Positions 24,701-36,625 of a stretch of 64,000 nt of DNA are shown in pieces (position 1 is the stretch's first letter; each line of letters begins with the position of its first letter). This DNA is from Solanum dulcamara. Its lineage: Eukaryota; Streptophyta; Magnoliopsida; Solanales; Solanaceae. The notes below the pieces were generated by a model that saw only the letters and a list, made by a program, of their open reading frames with translations, had not been told where the DNA came from and searched no databases. The stretch is from positions 38,929,286 through 38,993,285 of the forward strand of contig NC_077245.1 in assembly GCF_947179165.1 (NCBI RefSeq), written 5' to 3'. The position numbers and the translations under genes are program-made.

Positions 24701-25282
24701 CTAAGAGTCACATAACACATATATATATGTTGCCTTAGGAGGTGAAAAATGTCATCCCCTAAGGGTGACATGTGTCAGCCCCTCATTGGGCCACCTCAAT
24801 CATGCAATCAATTAGGGAATGCCACATGTCCTTAGTAGGGCCCACCCCCAAGTAGGTGGTTCACCTACTTGATCCCAAGTAGGTGGGTCACCTTTTTCCA
24901 TGTGGCACTTTCCTATGCTGTCACTGGCGCCTCCTCTTGCTGCCACATGTCATTCTCTCTTCCTCTTCATGGGTTCGTAATCTTGTCTTACTTTAAGAAC
25001 TCATGTACTCCTTGCTACGTAATCTTAGTATGAACTCAAGTAACTTAAGAAGGTAAGATTTTCAAGTTGGTAGCTTTCGTATGTAAGTTGAGTCCTATGA
25101 CTCATCACTTGCCTCCAATGCCTTTTGACTTCTCATGACCCTATTTTTAACCTTCCCCACTATGGGGTATCACTTTCTTCCTTCCTTAGAGTTTTTTGAT
25201 AGTGTCGTAGATTATTTGACTCACATGATAATTTCTAAGAAGCTTAAGACACATTCCAAGCTCAAGAGTGTGGGGTGTAATA
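21738..25282 (-). repeat. LTR5 (minus strand, full length, old)
   Basis: On the minus strand it runs from a TATTACACCCCAC start (25282) to a degraded TCATGATA end (21738), next to a primer site, so it is a 5' LTR. It carries the PPT-like block with a TGTGATACCCC-like start about 110-130 bases in, AGGTG/CACCT hairpins (24850-24870), and TGACATGTGTC in place of the G-box palindrome (near 24767). It is diverged from LTR1-3. Confidence 0.82.
22596..22739. repeat. 39-bp tandem repeat inside LTR5
   Basis: About 3.7 copies of a 38-39 base unit, each starting with a variant of GAGGAACGTACGGCCCGATC. It expands a GAGTCCC/GGGCCGG-type motif of the LTR and was not seen in the other LTRs in this form. 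Confidence 0.75.
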
Positions 25283-27288
25283 CCTATTTCGTACCTGGCC
25301 CATTCTAGGGCTCGGTGAACAAATATGGCATCATAGTCTCACTTTCATACCAAGTACATATCAAGAGAAATGAGAGATAGTCGTCCACTCCCTACTTTTT
25401 AACACGTAGAAGCCTTAACAAGGCAATACTCAATTCTTGCAGAAGTTCTAATATCAAGCAGTGGATAGGGATTATGAGGTGTACTTGGAGTTCTAGGAAT
25501 TGAATTACCCCCACACTTCACATGCAATTCACTTATGGCTAAGGCATGCCAAAGGGAAAGAAAGATAGCTTTACATACCTCTTACAGGTTACTCTTTATC
25601 ATGTTTGCCTCGTCGTCCTTTAAACCTATTCAACATGGAAGAAATATGAACATCAACAAACCTTGAATTTTCAGCATCTTAAGTTGCACCCAAGTTTTCA
25701 TAGAACTCATTCTCTCACTCATCTTCTCGACTAGTTTTTTAGTTAGTCAAGGCGTTACCGGAAATCGGGCAGCACCTCCCCTATAACATGCCCTATCCAA
25801 ATTTCCAATTATATCCATAATCACTACAGCCAACTAACAAAAATAACATGCAGATCATATACACACAAAACATGGAAACATTATGCCACACAAGCTCCAA
25901 ACAACTTGCTGAAAATTACAATACCAAAATAGGGTTTCTAGTCTTTATTTCGCAAAACCTTTAATTATATGAAACAAGGGGTCATGTGGCTGAAACCAGC
26001 ATCTCTCACACCTCTTTTAGAATCCTTTAGTCCCTGCAACACACCAACACACACCTACAGAAGCACACCACAAGCACAACACCTTGCTTCGACTACAATT
26101 TAACTATAGCGACTCCAATTTAGTATGTTTCGAATCGTCGAGCATATTTATGGAATTTTCATATTTCCAGCAACTTACACAATGTGTAAACATATTTCCG
26201 AACAACACCATAAACTCCAAATTGAAGGAAAAGGTCTTACCTTACCCAAAATTAGCCAAAACTCGTCAAACTAGCCTCGGAAGTTCCTTGTCGTGCTGAA
26301 ACTTTAGCGGACTGTTTGTATCGCTTCTTCGCTGTCCCAAATTGAAATTTATTGTTATTAAACAACATCATATCATCATAGTATACCTTAAATAATTAAT
26401 TCATGGAGCGAAAGTCGGAGGCTTACCTCAAGGTAGCCAAACCCGTAGCCCCTCTCCTTTGTTCTCCAAGTTTTTCTTCAATTTTCTCTTGTTTGTTCCA
26501 AGTGTAAAGATAAAGATATGGTTCCGTAGGCATCATATTATACATATTTACATCTCCATTTATTTGATGAACACCGTACATAATTAATTTACGAAGAAAA
26601 ATTGGAGGACTTACTTTTTTTTCCTCTAACCCTTAGCTCTCTCCTCTTCTAGATTAGGGTTCCTTTTCCTTTGTTCTCTCAAAATTTCAGCACAAATTGG
26701 ATAATAAATGACTTAAGATTCATATTACATGTATATATATGTCTCCCCAAGAGGTGACATGTGCATCCCCTAAGGGTGACATGTGTCCAGCCTCCATTGG
26801 GCCACCGATTCATGCCTTGCTTCCTAGGCTGCCACATGGCATGTGGGGTCCACCCCCTCCCCAAGTAGGCAGGTTGGTAAGCTGCTTGCTTCAGTTTCTA
26901 CCATGTGGAACTTCCTCCTGCTTCCATGTGGCACTCCCCTCTTGCTACCACGTGTCGTTCTCTCCTCTTCCTCATGGGTTTGTAATCTCGTCTCATTTTA
27001 AGAGCCCGTTTAATCCTTTCTACATAAGCTTGGTTAGTACTTAAGTAGCTTAAGTATGTAAGACTTCTAAGTTAGTAGTTTACGTAGGTAAATCGAGTCC
27101 TACGACTCATTACTTGGCCTTCAACTCCTTTCGACTTCTCATGACCCTAATTCCAACCTTCCTTCCTATGGGGTATTACATTCTCCGTTCCTTAGAGTCT
27201 TTTGGTGGTGTCGTAGATTATTCGGCTCACATAATAACTTCTAAGAAGCTTAGGAGACATTCTTAGCTCAAGAGTATGGGGTGTAACA
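25283..27288 (-). repeat. LTR6 (minus strand, first 2 kb only)
   Basis: Minus-strand start TGTTACACCCC at 27288, with the PPT-like block near 27180, promoter region with CATGTG in place of CACGTG (26758, 26779), and LTR body up to the GAGCCC-GGGCC module near 25300. The last third is missing; LTR5 abuts directly. LTR5 and its element either inserted into LTR6, or the two were joined by deletion. Confidence 0.78.
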
Positions 27289-28740
27289 TTTAGGATGCAA
27301 CCCTTCAAAAGGAAAAGACCCTATTCGAGATCACACCTAACGGAGTGCTAAGATATAGGGGAAGATTATGTGTACCTGAGATTGTAGGGCTATGACAACA
27401 AGTTTTAGGAGAGGCACACTATGCCCGGTATTCTGTTTATCCAGGGTTGACAAAGATATATCATGGGCTTAGATGTTTATAATGGTGGAATGGCATGAAG
27501 AATGACATAATAAAGTTTGTAGCCCAGTGCCTAAATTACCAATAGGTTAAAATTGAGCATCCAAAGCCTGGCGGACTATTACAAGAGATAGAAATCCTGA
27601 CTTAGAAGTGGGAAGCAATTAATATGGATTTTATTACAGGCTTACCTCCATTCCACGGAAGTATGATTCCATATGGGCGATTGTAGATAGGCTGACAAAA
27701 TTAGCCCACTTTCTTCCAGTTAGAACTATATATTTAGCGGAGGACTATGTGATGTTATAAATCAAAGAGATAGTAAGACTTCATGGGATTCCCACATCTA
27801 TTATCTCAGACAGAGGGGCTCAATTTACAGCTAGATTTTAGAGATTATTTCAGAAAAGACTAGGAACACAAATAAATCCTAGTACAACATTTCACCCTCA
27901 GACTGATGGAAAGGCTGAACGTACTATTCAGATGCTAGAAGATATGTTACAGGCCTGTATTATTGACTTTGGAGGTATTGGTATGATCATTTTCCACTTA
28001 TTGAGTTTGCCTATAATAATAGCTACCATTCTAGCATCCAGATGGCACCATATGAGGATTTATATGGAAGGAAGTGCAGGTCACCTACTGGCTAAGTTAA
28101 TCAAACCCGATATGATTCAACAAGTTGTTGATAAGGTGAAGCTTATTCGGGAAAGGTTATTAGAAGCCTACAGTCGACAGAAATCATATACAGCTAATCG
28201 ACATCCACCTTTAGAGTTTTAGGTCAGTGATTGGGTGTTTTTGAAAGTCTCACCCATGAAAGGGTTAATGAGATTCAGCAAGAAAGAAAAGCTTAGCCCG
28301 AGATACATTGGCCCTTATCAGGTTATTTGTAGAATAGGCAAGGTTGCCTATGAGTTGGACCTACCATCTGATTTGGAAGCACTATACCCTGTCTTTCATG
28401 TGTCGATGCTTCACAAATATATTGGTGATCCTTCTAAAGTATTCCACGTGGATGATATCCAGGTGATGAAGGAACTATCTTATGAGGAAAACCATATAGC
28501 TATACTTGATCACCAAGTCAGAAGGTTATGTACAAAGGATGTGGCATCTGTCAAAGTATTGTGGTAAAATAAAAATAGAGAAGGGATGACCTCGGAAGCC
28601 GAGGAAGAGATGAAGGATAAGTATCCTCACTTGTTCTCTACGCCTACAGGTAGTGTAAACCTCTAGATTAATTATATTGATTGATAGATGAAACTATATG
28701 TTGTTGCATTAAAAACAATATTCTCCCAAATTCCTTATAA
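27289..28740 (+). pseudogene. Gypsy pol fragment P1: integrase and chromodomain
   Basis: Starts abruptly after LTR6 just upstream of the integrase zinc-binding region (EAHYA... near 27412). The last zinc cysteine reads Tyr (CLNYQ near 27530). The catalytic core begins at MDFITGLP (27625) and is followed by a one-base loss within the next 20 bases, a TAA near 27758, and TAG replacing Trp near 27838. The C-terminal domain runs from 28235 (FLKVSPMKG) to the chromodomain (SYEENHIAILDHQVRRL, about 28478-28528; DVASVKVLW, 28538-28564). Non-functional. Confidence 0.9.
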
Positions 28741-28759
28741 GACTTTATGAGGCAAGTTT

Positions 28760-28795
28760 AACATTCGAGGACGAATGTTCTAAAGGGGGAAAGAA
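28760..28795 (+). promoter_or_regulatory. Pre-PPT hairpin and PPT of P1
   Basis: AACATTCG, loop AGGA, CGAATGTT: perfect stem at 28760-28779. PPT TAAAGGGGGAAAGAA ends at 28795, followed by TGTTATATG of LTR7. Confidence 0.87.
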
Positions 28796-31700
28796 TGTTA
28801 TATGCTGTATTTTTGCACCTTGGACTATTCATGAGCTAATGGACATAAATTAAAGTGCTTTTGATTTTGAATTTTGAAATGGCATGAATTGTTTGTAAAT
28901 GACAAGTTATATGATAATATATGTGAAGTTAAACACAACTCAAGCAGGACGCTTGAGACAATTCAAAGTGGAAGCCATCAAAAAGATTTTTTAAGTCACG
29001 TTTTCGATTGATCTAACTTTGGGAGGCCATAACCCCTTCAGAATTGGGGAATTTGGGAAAACATTACAAATTGAATTTATAGATAATTGAAATATATTTC
29101 CAACCATAGGTCGTGGGTTATAATATGATATCGGGATAAGAAGATATGGATATTTTAAGTCTGACATGCCGAACTAAATAGTGGATTCGGCACAACCCGA
29201 TTCCAACTCGGGCCAGGACCAATACCCACGATATTAAATCAAAATTTTCAGCTTTTCCTTCAGATTTTAGACCAAAAAATGTCCAAAAATTTCCAAACAG
29301 AGTTAGAGAGAAGAACCCTAGAGAGAAACACTAAAATTGACCATAATTTAAGCCCTGAATCTCGAAGCTTATGAATAGAAAAGTGTTGTACGTCGCGTTG
29401 CTTTGAATTTGAGCTAAAAATCAGCCAAGAAGGAGAAGTATTAATGTAATTGCTGCACACTTGGGGTAATATTAAGGTCCATTTTTTATTGTTAACAAGT
29501 TTATTTATAGTTTTAACGGATTAGAACAGAGAAAATAGTGTTATAAACTCGTTAGTTGATTTGTTGGGATTTATGAATTAAGGGGCGATTTTAAATGGAT
29601 GGAATTAGTTGTGTGATTATGTATAATAATTATTGATATTGTTTTGATGTTGTTGATGAGTTGTTGTTCTTGAATTTGGAACACTAAAGTGCATGAAGAT
29701 ATTGTATATATATTTTGGAGCTCTTTGGTATGATATTTATGGGTTGTGGTAGAACTTGGTGTAACATTTAATATGGTTTTCTTGCATTTAAATAGGTTAT
29801 GTTACTATCACAGGGCTTCTGTGATATGTCATCAATTTAGAGGAAAAGGTTGTATGAAAATTAGAGGCGGTTTGCTTGGCGTTTAGCATCTTTATGTGGA
29901 TTTGGATAGTCATTGGATGTTATGAATATGGTATGCTTTAATCTAGAATAATTTTATGATAAAGAGATTAACTTGTATTAAATGGAATTGGATGTAAAAA
30001 GAATTCCATGATTAGCGTTGGTGTTGGAATGGATAGAATTGGAGTTGCTTGAATTACATTGGGATGATTGTTGTTGTTGATATTATTATCATGGAATATG
30101 CATTTTATGGTTAATTGTTGGGCTGTTATAAATCATTTCGATAAGGTGTGATGGCTGCACCCTATTAAGAGTAATTCGGTAGCACCATAGTCGTCATGTA
30201 GATAATTAATGAAAGTCGAATGTAATGTGAGTTGTTCGGGGTATTTTTGAATATTATCTCGGCTTGTCTTGACATGGCATTTCAATGTGTGATTATGGAT
30301 GTTGCTTGGTGATTGTATGGCTGGTTTGGAAGTGGAGAAAAGTGAGCGGTATAGGGGAGGTGTTGTCCAATTTTTTATAAATAACCTACTAATGATAAAG
30401 TACGTTTTATGCCTTTCCCTATCTTAACCGTAATGCTTAACGTTTTAATATAGGTTGAGATAATATTGGACTGCATATACATATTGTGTACAAGTGAACG
30501 CTAAAGGTATGTAAATCTAACCTTTCTTTCTTTGGCATGATCCATGTGAAACAAATGGACAATGAATGTGTAAATTTGAAAGAAACCCTTATTCTTGGAT
30601 ATACTAGGACAGCTAATGTTCTTGATTTCCATAACCTATATTGTTATGTCTTAACTCACGTGTATGCTTCCATCCATCCTAGTTGGTATAACTGATGTGG
30701 TGGTATAATTCATATTTTGATATAATCCATAATTGATATAATTCATAATGACAATAGAAGAGTTTTTGGAATGACTATTGTCTTGGTTTTCAAATGATGT
30801 TTTTTTTGCTTATTCCATTAAGTCTCCGATAACGATCAAATTACACATGGTTGCGAATGATACTCTATTCGTGCATTTTGTTATTGTATTATCCACTGAG
30901 TCCTATGAAAGGCCGGGTATGTTATCATGTATGGATTCCACTATATTATTCTCTGATTTCCTTACTAAAAGGCCGGGTACGTGATATGATAATATGATGT
31001 TATGATGATATGACGATATGATTATGGCACCTAGTCCCATGATGGGTCGGGTACGGTATACGTGTTCATAATTTTATTCATCTAGTCCCATAGTGGGCCG
31101 AGTATGGCATATGATCACGATATGTATGACCTTATTTATAAAATATAGGTATAGTGATTTCTTGTTTTTATATACTTGCCTCCTGAACCTCTATTTAAGA
31201 TATGATCTCATTTATGGTATTTTATGCTTTATATATTCGGTACATATTTCGTACTGGCCCCTTCTTTTCGAGGGACTGTGTTTCATGCCCACAGGTACAA
31301 ATAATCATTTTAGGGATCCGCCAGCTTAGGATTTCCACTCAGCTATTTTAGAGTGATCCATCGTTCTAGAGTATAGACTTTTGGTACTGATCTCTTGATG
31401 TATATATTTGTTTATTTAGGGGTACGGCAGGCCCCTGTCCCATCATATCCTATTATTAATACTCTTAGAGGCTTGTAGACACATGTGTGGGTTTTATAGA
31501 GATGTTGTTCAGTTGTACTGTTATGACTTATGTTTTGGAACGTTCCCATTCATTGTGGCAGCCTTGTTGGCTCACGTTATGTATATAGTGGGACATTCGT
31601 ACATGTAATAACAGCTTTGTTGACTTACGCACTATGTTATCTTTTTTTTTCTATCTTATTTTTGATAATTATGACTCCCTAGGAGACAAGTGGTTTCGGT

Positions 31701-31846
31701 ATACATGAATATGTGATGGTTTTGATATGATGCTCCGTCCGTATAAATTTCATGTCATATGGGTGTTGATCAATTATAGATAATAGACGTGTATATGAGT
31801 GTCTAATTCGGGCACCAGTGATGGCCTACAGGGTTGGATAATGACA
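28796..31846 (+). repeat. LTR7 (gag-pol family, 3.05 kb)
   Basis: TGTTATATG start directly after P1's PPT; AATGACA end directly before a primer site at 31851. It is therefore both the 3' LTR of P1 and the 5' LTR of P2. It is closely similar to LTR9 along its whole length. It contains four spaced copies of a GAGTCCYATRA...GGGYCGGGTA motif (about 30896-31110), also present in the LARD LTRs, which points to common ancestry. G-box palindromes were not found. Confidence 0.92.
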
Positions 31847-31850
31847 AAAG

Positions 31851-31862
31851 TGGTATCAGAGC
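31851..31862 (+). promoter_or_regulatory. Primer binding site of the gag-pol element
   Basis: TGGTATCAGAGC four bases after LTR7. Same primer type as the LARD elements. Confidence 0.9.
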
Positions 31863-32049
31863 GGTTCATCTTCAAAGTGTCTACAGACCGTGTCTATTAG
31901 AGTCTTGTTTATCGGAGTGTTGTACACCACATCTATAAACAGGAGACTACAGGACATTTAGGATATTATCTTTTCTTTTACTTTAAATCGTGCGATAGAG
32001 ATGTATTACTAGGATAATTTCTCCCTAACGTATTATTATATTTACAGCG

Positions 32050-33240
32050 ATGCCTATAAGAAAAACGACAGCTGCCCAAAAGGGAAAGTCAATAGAAGGA
32101 AAGACTAGCTAGACCCCGAGAGTTACTAGAGCCTGTGCCTAGTCTATGCTTGAGGTTCTGCTCTAGTCGGCGAGCTCTACTATGCTGCCAGCTCTAGAGG
32201 CTCCAGTGTCTGAGCCTCCAACTCCTCAGCCAGGGGTAGAGGATAGGGATATGAGAGAAGTAGTTCAGTTACTGACTAGAATAGCGGTAGGACAGGCTCG
32301 CATGCATGGATTAGGGGTTGACTATGTTGATAGACATGATAGTTTAAGGGCTTGCGACATCTTGACTTTTAATCCCCCAGATTTTTATGGGTCAAAGCCC
32401 GAGGATGACCCATAGGAGTTTATCCGACAGGTGCAATGTATGTTGAGAATAATTAAGGCTTCTAAGATAGAGTCTGTTGAGTTAGCTTCTTATCGACTAT
32501 GTGATGTAGCTGTTAATTGGTATGAGTCCTAGGAGTTATCTAGGGGCGAGGGTGCTCCTCCAGCGGTGTGGGGTGAGTTTGTGGAGGCCTTTCTTGTCCA
32601 CTTTCTACCTCCGGAGATGAGACGAGCCAAAGTAGATAGATTTTTACATTTGAGGCAGAATGGCAGGAGTATTAGAGATTATAGCCTTGAGTTTGACTCA
32701 TTGTCGAGACATGCGCCTGCTATTGAAGCTGACATGGCTGATAGAGCGCATCAATATATGATGGAGCTATATTGTTATTTGATTGATATCTGCATGGCAA
32801 TGGCTTCTCAACTAGGTATTGATATTGCTCGGGTACAGGCATATGTATAGGGGTAGAGGATCGGCAAAAAGGGCGTCAGCCCGATAGAGATCATGACAGA
32901 GGCTAGTGTAAAAGAGCTAGATCAGTTGGTTATTCTGGGGAATTTCAAGGCGGGCAGCCTCAGCAGTACAGTAGATATCCTTCTAAGTCAGCCCAGAGTG
33001 CACCCCCATATTTCACAGTTAGTAGATTCGATAGCACAGGCTATTCAGGAGCTGAACAGAGCTCCAGGGTTTCAGTTTCACAAAGGAATAGGGGTTTGTG
33101 CCAGTCGAGACCAGCTTTGCCTCAGTGTCCTCATTTTGGTAGTCCACATTTTGGGGAATGTCATTTTTCTATAGGTGCCTTCTATACTTGCAACCGTCAA
33201 GGCCATATTATGAGGGAGTGTCCATTTAGGGGTAATCTAA
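32050..33240 (+). pseudogene. gag: Gag relic with broken zinc knuckle
   Basis: Structural polyprotein of a Gypsy element, now dead. The ATG at 32050 is hit by TAG at 32110, 32140 and 32164. The capsid core is readable from 32182 (LTFNPPDFYGSKPEDDP, then RQVQCMLR, VWGEFVEAFLVHFLPPEMR) with TAG at 32413 and 32530, then TAG at 32848 and a frame change in the G run beside it. The CCHC knuckle near 33183-33225 reads FYTCNRQGHIMREC: the first cysteine is Phe, so zinc binding would fail. Confidence 0.9.
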
Positions 33241-33728
33241 GTGGTGCATCTCAGCCTACTGGGTCAGTTGTTAACTCATCTTCTTTTGTAGCTATGCGCC
33301 CTATGGGGCAGGGTATTCAAAAAATAGCAGTCCATGGTAGATTTTCCTGTTTTAGCGGTCCTTCGAACCGCATATATGCCTTCGCTAGTAGACAGGATCA
33401 AGAGGCATCGCCAAATGTGGTTACAGGTATATTATCAATTTTCTCGCGGGATGTATATGCATTGATAGATCCAAGTTCCAGCTTATCATATATATCTCTC
33501 TTTGTTGCTAGTAGAATTGGAATAAAATCTGAATTAATAGAACTATTTGAGGCAGTTACACCGGTAAGAGATTCTATTATAGCCAAGCAAGTATATAGAG
33601 ATTGTTTAGTGATTATATATAGTCAGCACACCAAGGTAGATTTAGTAGAGTTAGCTATGATAGAATTTGATGTTATTATGGGCATAGATTGGATAGATTC
33701 TTGTTATGCTAATGTTGATTATAGATAA
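33241..33728 (+). pseudogene. Aspartic protease relic
   Basis: Retroviral-type protease that would mature the polyprotein. The active-site loop reads ALIDPSSSLSYIS (about 33458-33497). This family normally has Gly after the Asp-Pro pair; here it is Ser, a G-to-A change. The downstream strand EFDVIMGIDWI near 33667 is intact. A TAA ends the frame at 33726-33728. Confidence 0.85.
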
Positions 33729-34690
33729 AAAGTAGTTCGATTTCAATTCCTACGAGAACCAGTCATGGAATGGATGGGCAATACAGCATCACCGAGGGGT
33801 AAGTTTATTACATACCTCAAGGCAAGGAACATGGTTAGAAAGGGTTATATTTATCATCTTGTTCGTGTCCATAAGTTAGAAGCAGAGGTACCGACTCTTC
33901 AGTCAGTTTCGGTAGTTAACGAATTTTCAGATATATTCCCAGATGAACTTCCAGGTCTTCCTCCTAAGCAGGAGATAGAGTTCAATATAGATGTATTGCC
34001 AGATACCCAGCCTATATCTATTCCTCCCTACAGAATGGCACCCACATAACTAAAGGAGTTGAACGAGAAACTGCGAGACCTATTAGAAAAAAGGCTTCAT
34101 TAGGCCCATCATATCACCTTGGGGAGCACCAGTATTGTTTATGAGGAAGAAAGATGGTCACTGCGAATGTGTATTGATTATAGGCAGCTGAATAAGATGA
34201 CAATAAAGAATAGATATCCCCTCCCTATGATTGATGATTTATTTGACCAGTTGTAGGGTGTTAAGTGTTTTTAAAAAATAGACTTGCGGTCAGGCTATCA
34301 CCAGGTATGGGTAATTGAGGCAGATATTCCAAAGACTGCGTTTAGGACATGATACGAGCATTATGAGTTTCGGGTGATGTCTTTTGGGCTGACCAATGCC
34401 CCAGCATTGTTTATGGATCTTATGAACCGAGTGTTCAAGCCATTCCTAGACCTGTTCATGATTGTATTTATTGATGATATTCTGTCTACTCATGATCGGA
34501 AGGGGAACACGTAGATCATTTGAGAAAGGTACTTGGAGTGCTCCAACACCAGAAGTTGTATGCTAAGTTCTCTAAATGTGAATTCTGGTTGACTTCAGTA
34601 GCATTCTTGGGGCATGTTATTTGAGAGGATAGTATTCGAGTAGATGCACAGAAGATTGAGGCCATAAATACTTGGCCTATACCTACGATA
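33729..34690 (+). pseudogene. Reverse transcriptase relic
   Basis: RNA-dependent DNA polymerase domain of pol. Readable pieces: FSDIFPDELPGLPPKQEIEF near 33924-33983; [19 protein letters not shown] near 34169-34225; [12 protein letters not shown] near 34378. The catalytic box FIDD is intact at 34467-34478. It is broken by TAA near 34047, TAG at 34254, a TAA a few codons later, TGA at 34350 (CGA elsewhere in the family) and frameshifts near 34085 and 34490. Confidence 0.9.
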
Positions 34691-35400
34691 CCCATAGAGA
34701 TGCGTAATTCTTTTGGGATAGCAGGATATTATAGGAGATTCGTAGAGAAGTTTGCTTCAATTTCAGCGCCTTTAACAAGGCTAACTCAGAAGAAAGCTAA
34801 GTTTCAGTGGACCGATGCTTGTGAAAAAAGCTTCCAGTTGCTGAAAGACAAGTTGACTACGACCCCAGTTGTAACTCTTCCTGAAGGACTAGATGGTTAT
34901 GTTATTTATTGTGATGCTTCCGGTGTTGTTCTAGAGTGTGTATTGATATAGCAAGGTACATTCATAGCCTATGCCTCCCGGCAGCTAAGAAAGCATGAAA
35001 GAAATTATACAACTCATAATCTGAGTTAGCAACAATAATTCATTCTTTGAAAAAATGGAGGCATTATGTATATAACGTACATGTTGATATCTATACCGAT
35101 CACAAAAGTCTGCAATACATCTTTAAACAGAAGGAGTTGAATTTGCGGCAGAGAAGATGGCTAGAGTTGCTGAAAGATTATGATGTTGATATTCTTTACC
35201 ACCCAGGGAAAGCAAATATTGTAGAAGATTCAGTTAGACGTAAATCTATAGATAGCTTGGTAGATGTACAACCAAAGAGGGAAATGATAGTCTATGAGAT
35301 TTGTCAATTAGCTAACCTTGGAGTGCGTTTGGCTGATTCTAGTAATGGTGGAGTTTCTATTAGAGGAGTTGTTTAATCCTCTATCATGGAAGAGATGAAG
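34691..35400 (+). pseudogene. RNase H and connection domain relic
   Basis: Ribonuclease H that removes the RNA template. Starts in the RT thumb (GYYRRFVEKFASISAPLTRL near 34724); YVIYCDASGVVLECVL (34900-34947) contains the first catalytic Asp; TAG at 34949 stops the frame; a base loss follows near 35020; then VDIYTDHKSLQYIF near 35083-35124 with the last catalytic Asp region, and DVDILYHPGKANIVEDS. It aligns with P3 at 43040-43700. Confidence 0.88.
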
Positions 35401-36620
35401 CAACGCTAGTATGAAGACCATATTCTAGCATAGTACCGGGATGCAACCCTTCAAAAAGAAAAGACCCCATTGGAGATCACACCTGACGAAGTGCTAAGAT
35501 ATAGGGGAAGATTATGTGTACCTGAGATTGTAGGGCTACGGGCAAAAGGTTTTGTGAAAGGTACACTATGCCCGATATTTAGTTCATCCAGGGTCGACAA
35601 AGATGTATTATGGCCTTAGATGTTTATATAAGTAGAGTGTCATAAAGAAGGACATAGCAGAGTTTGTAGCCCAATACCCAAATTGCCAACAGGTTAAAAT
35701 TGAGCATCAGAAGCCTGGCGGACTATTACAAAAGATGGAAATCCTGACATGGAAGTAGCAAGCAATTAATATGGATTTTATTACAGGCTTACCTCGCACT
35801 CCACGGAAGTATGATTCCATATGGGTGATTGTAGATAGGCTGACAAAATCAGCCAACTTTCTTCCAGTTAGAACTACATATTCAGCGGAGGACTATGTGA
35901 TGTTATATATCAAAAAGATAGTAAGACTTCATGGGATTCCCACATCTATTATCTCAGACAAAGGGGCTTAATTTACAGCTAGATTCTGGAGATCATTTCA
36001 GAAGGGATTGGGAACACAAATAAATCTTAGTATAGTATTTCACCCTCAGACTGATGGGCAGGCTGAATGTACTATTCAGACGCTAGAAGATATGTTACAG
36101 CCTGTATTATTGACTTTGGAGGTAGATGGGATGATCATTTGCCACTTATTGAGTTTGCCTATAATAATAGCTACCATTCTAGCATCCAGATGGCACCATA
36201 TGAGGATTTATATGGCAGGAAGTGCAGGTTACTTATTGGCTGGTTTGATGTTGGTGAGGCTAAGTTAATCGGACCCGATATGATTCAACAAGTTGTTGAT
36301 AAGGTGAAGCTTATTCGAGAAAGGTTATTAGAATCCTAGAGTCGACAGAAATCATATGTAGATAATCGACGTCAACCCTTAGAGTTTCAGGTTAATGATT
36401 GGGTATTTTTGAATGTCTCACCCATGAAGGGGGTAATGAGATTCGGCAAGAAAGGGAAGCTTAGCCCGAGATACATTGTCCCTTATCAGGATATTCATAG
36501 AATAGGCAAGGTTGCCTATGAGTTGTCCTACTATCTAATTTAGAAGTAGTATACCCTATTTTTCACATGTCAATACTTCGCAAATGTATTGGTGATCCTT
36601 CTAAAGTATTCCCCATGGAT
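35401..36620 (+). pseudogene. Integrase relic, interrupted by solo LTR8
   Basis: Zinc-binding region near 35545-35690 and core from MDFITGLPRTPRKYD (35771). The second catalytic Asp lies in SIISDKGA, followed by TAA at 35969 in place of Gln. The third catalytic position lies in PQTDGQAECTIQTLEDML (about 36041), where the frame then shifts. TAG occurs at 36337. The C-terminal FLNVSPMKG-like stretch is near 36408. The sequence breaks at 36625 and continues at 39649. Confidence 0.9.
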
Positions 36621-36625
36621 GATAT
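36621..36625. repeat. Target duplication, left (GATAT)
   Basis: GATAT precedes LTR8 and is repeated at 39644-39648. Removing LTR8 and one copy rejoins the pol sequence GATGATAT to the part that reads like 28449 onwards in P1. Confidence 0.93.
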
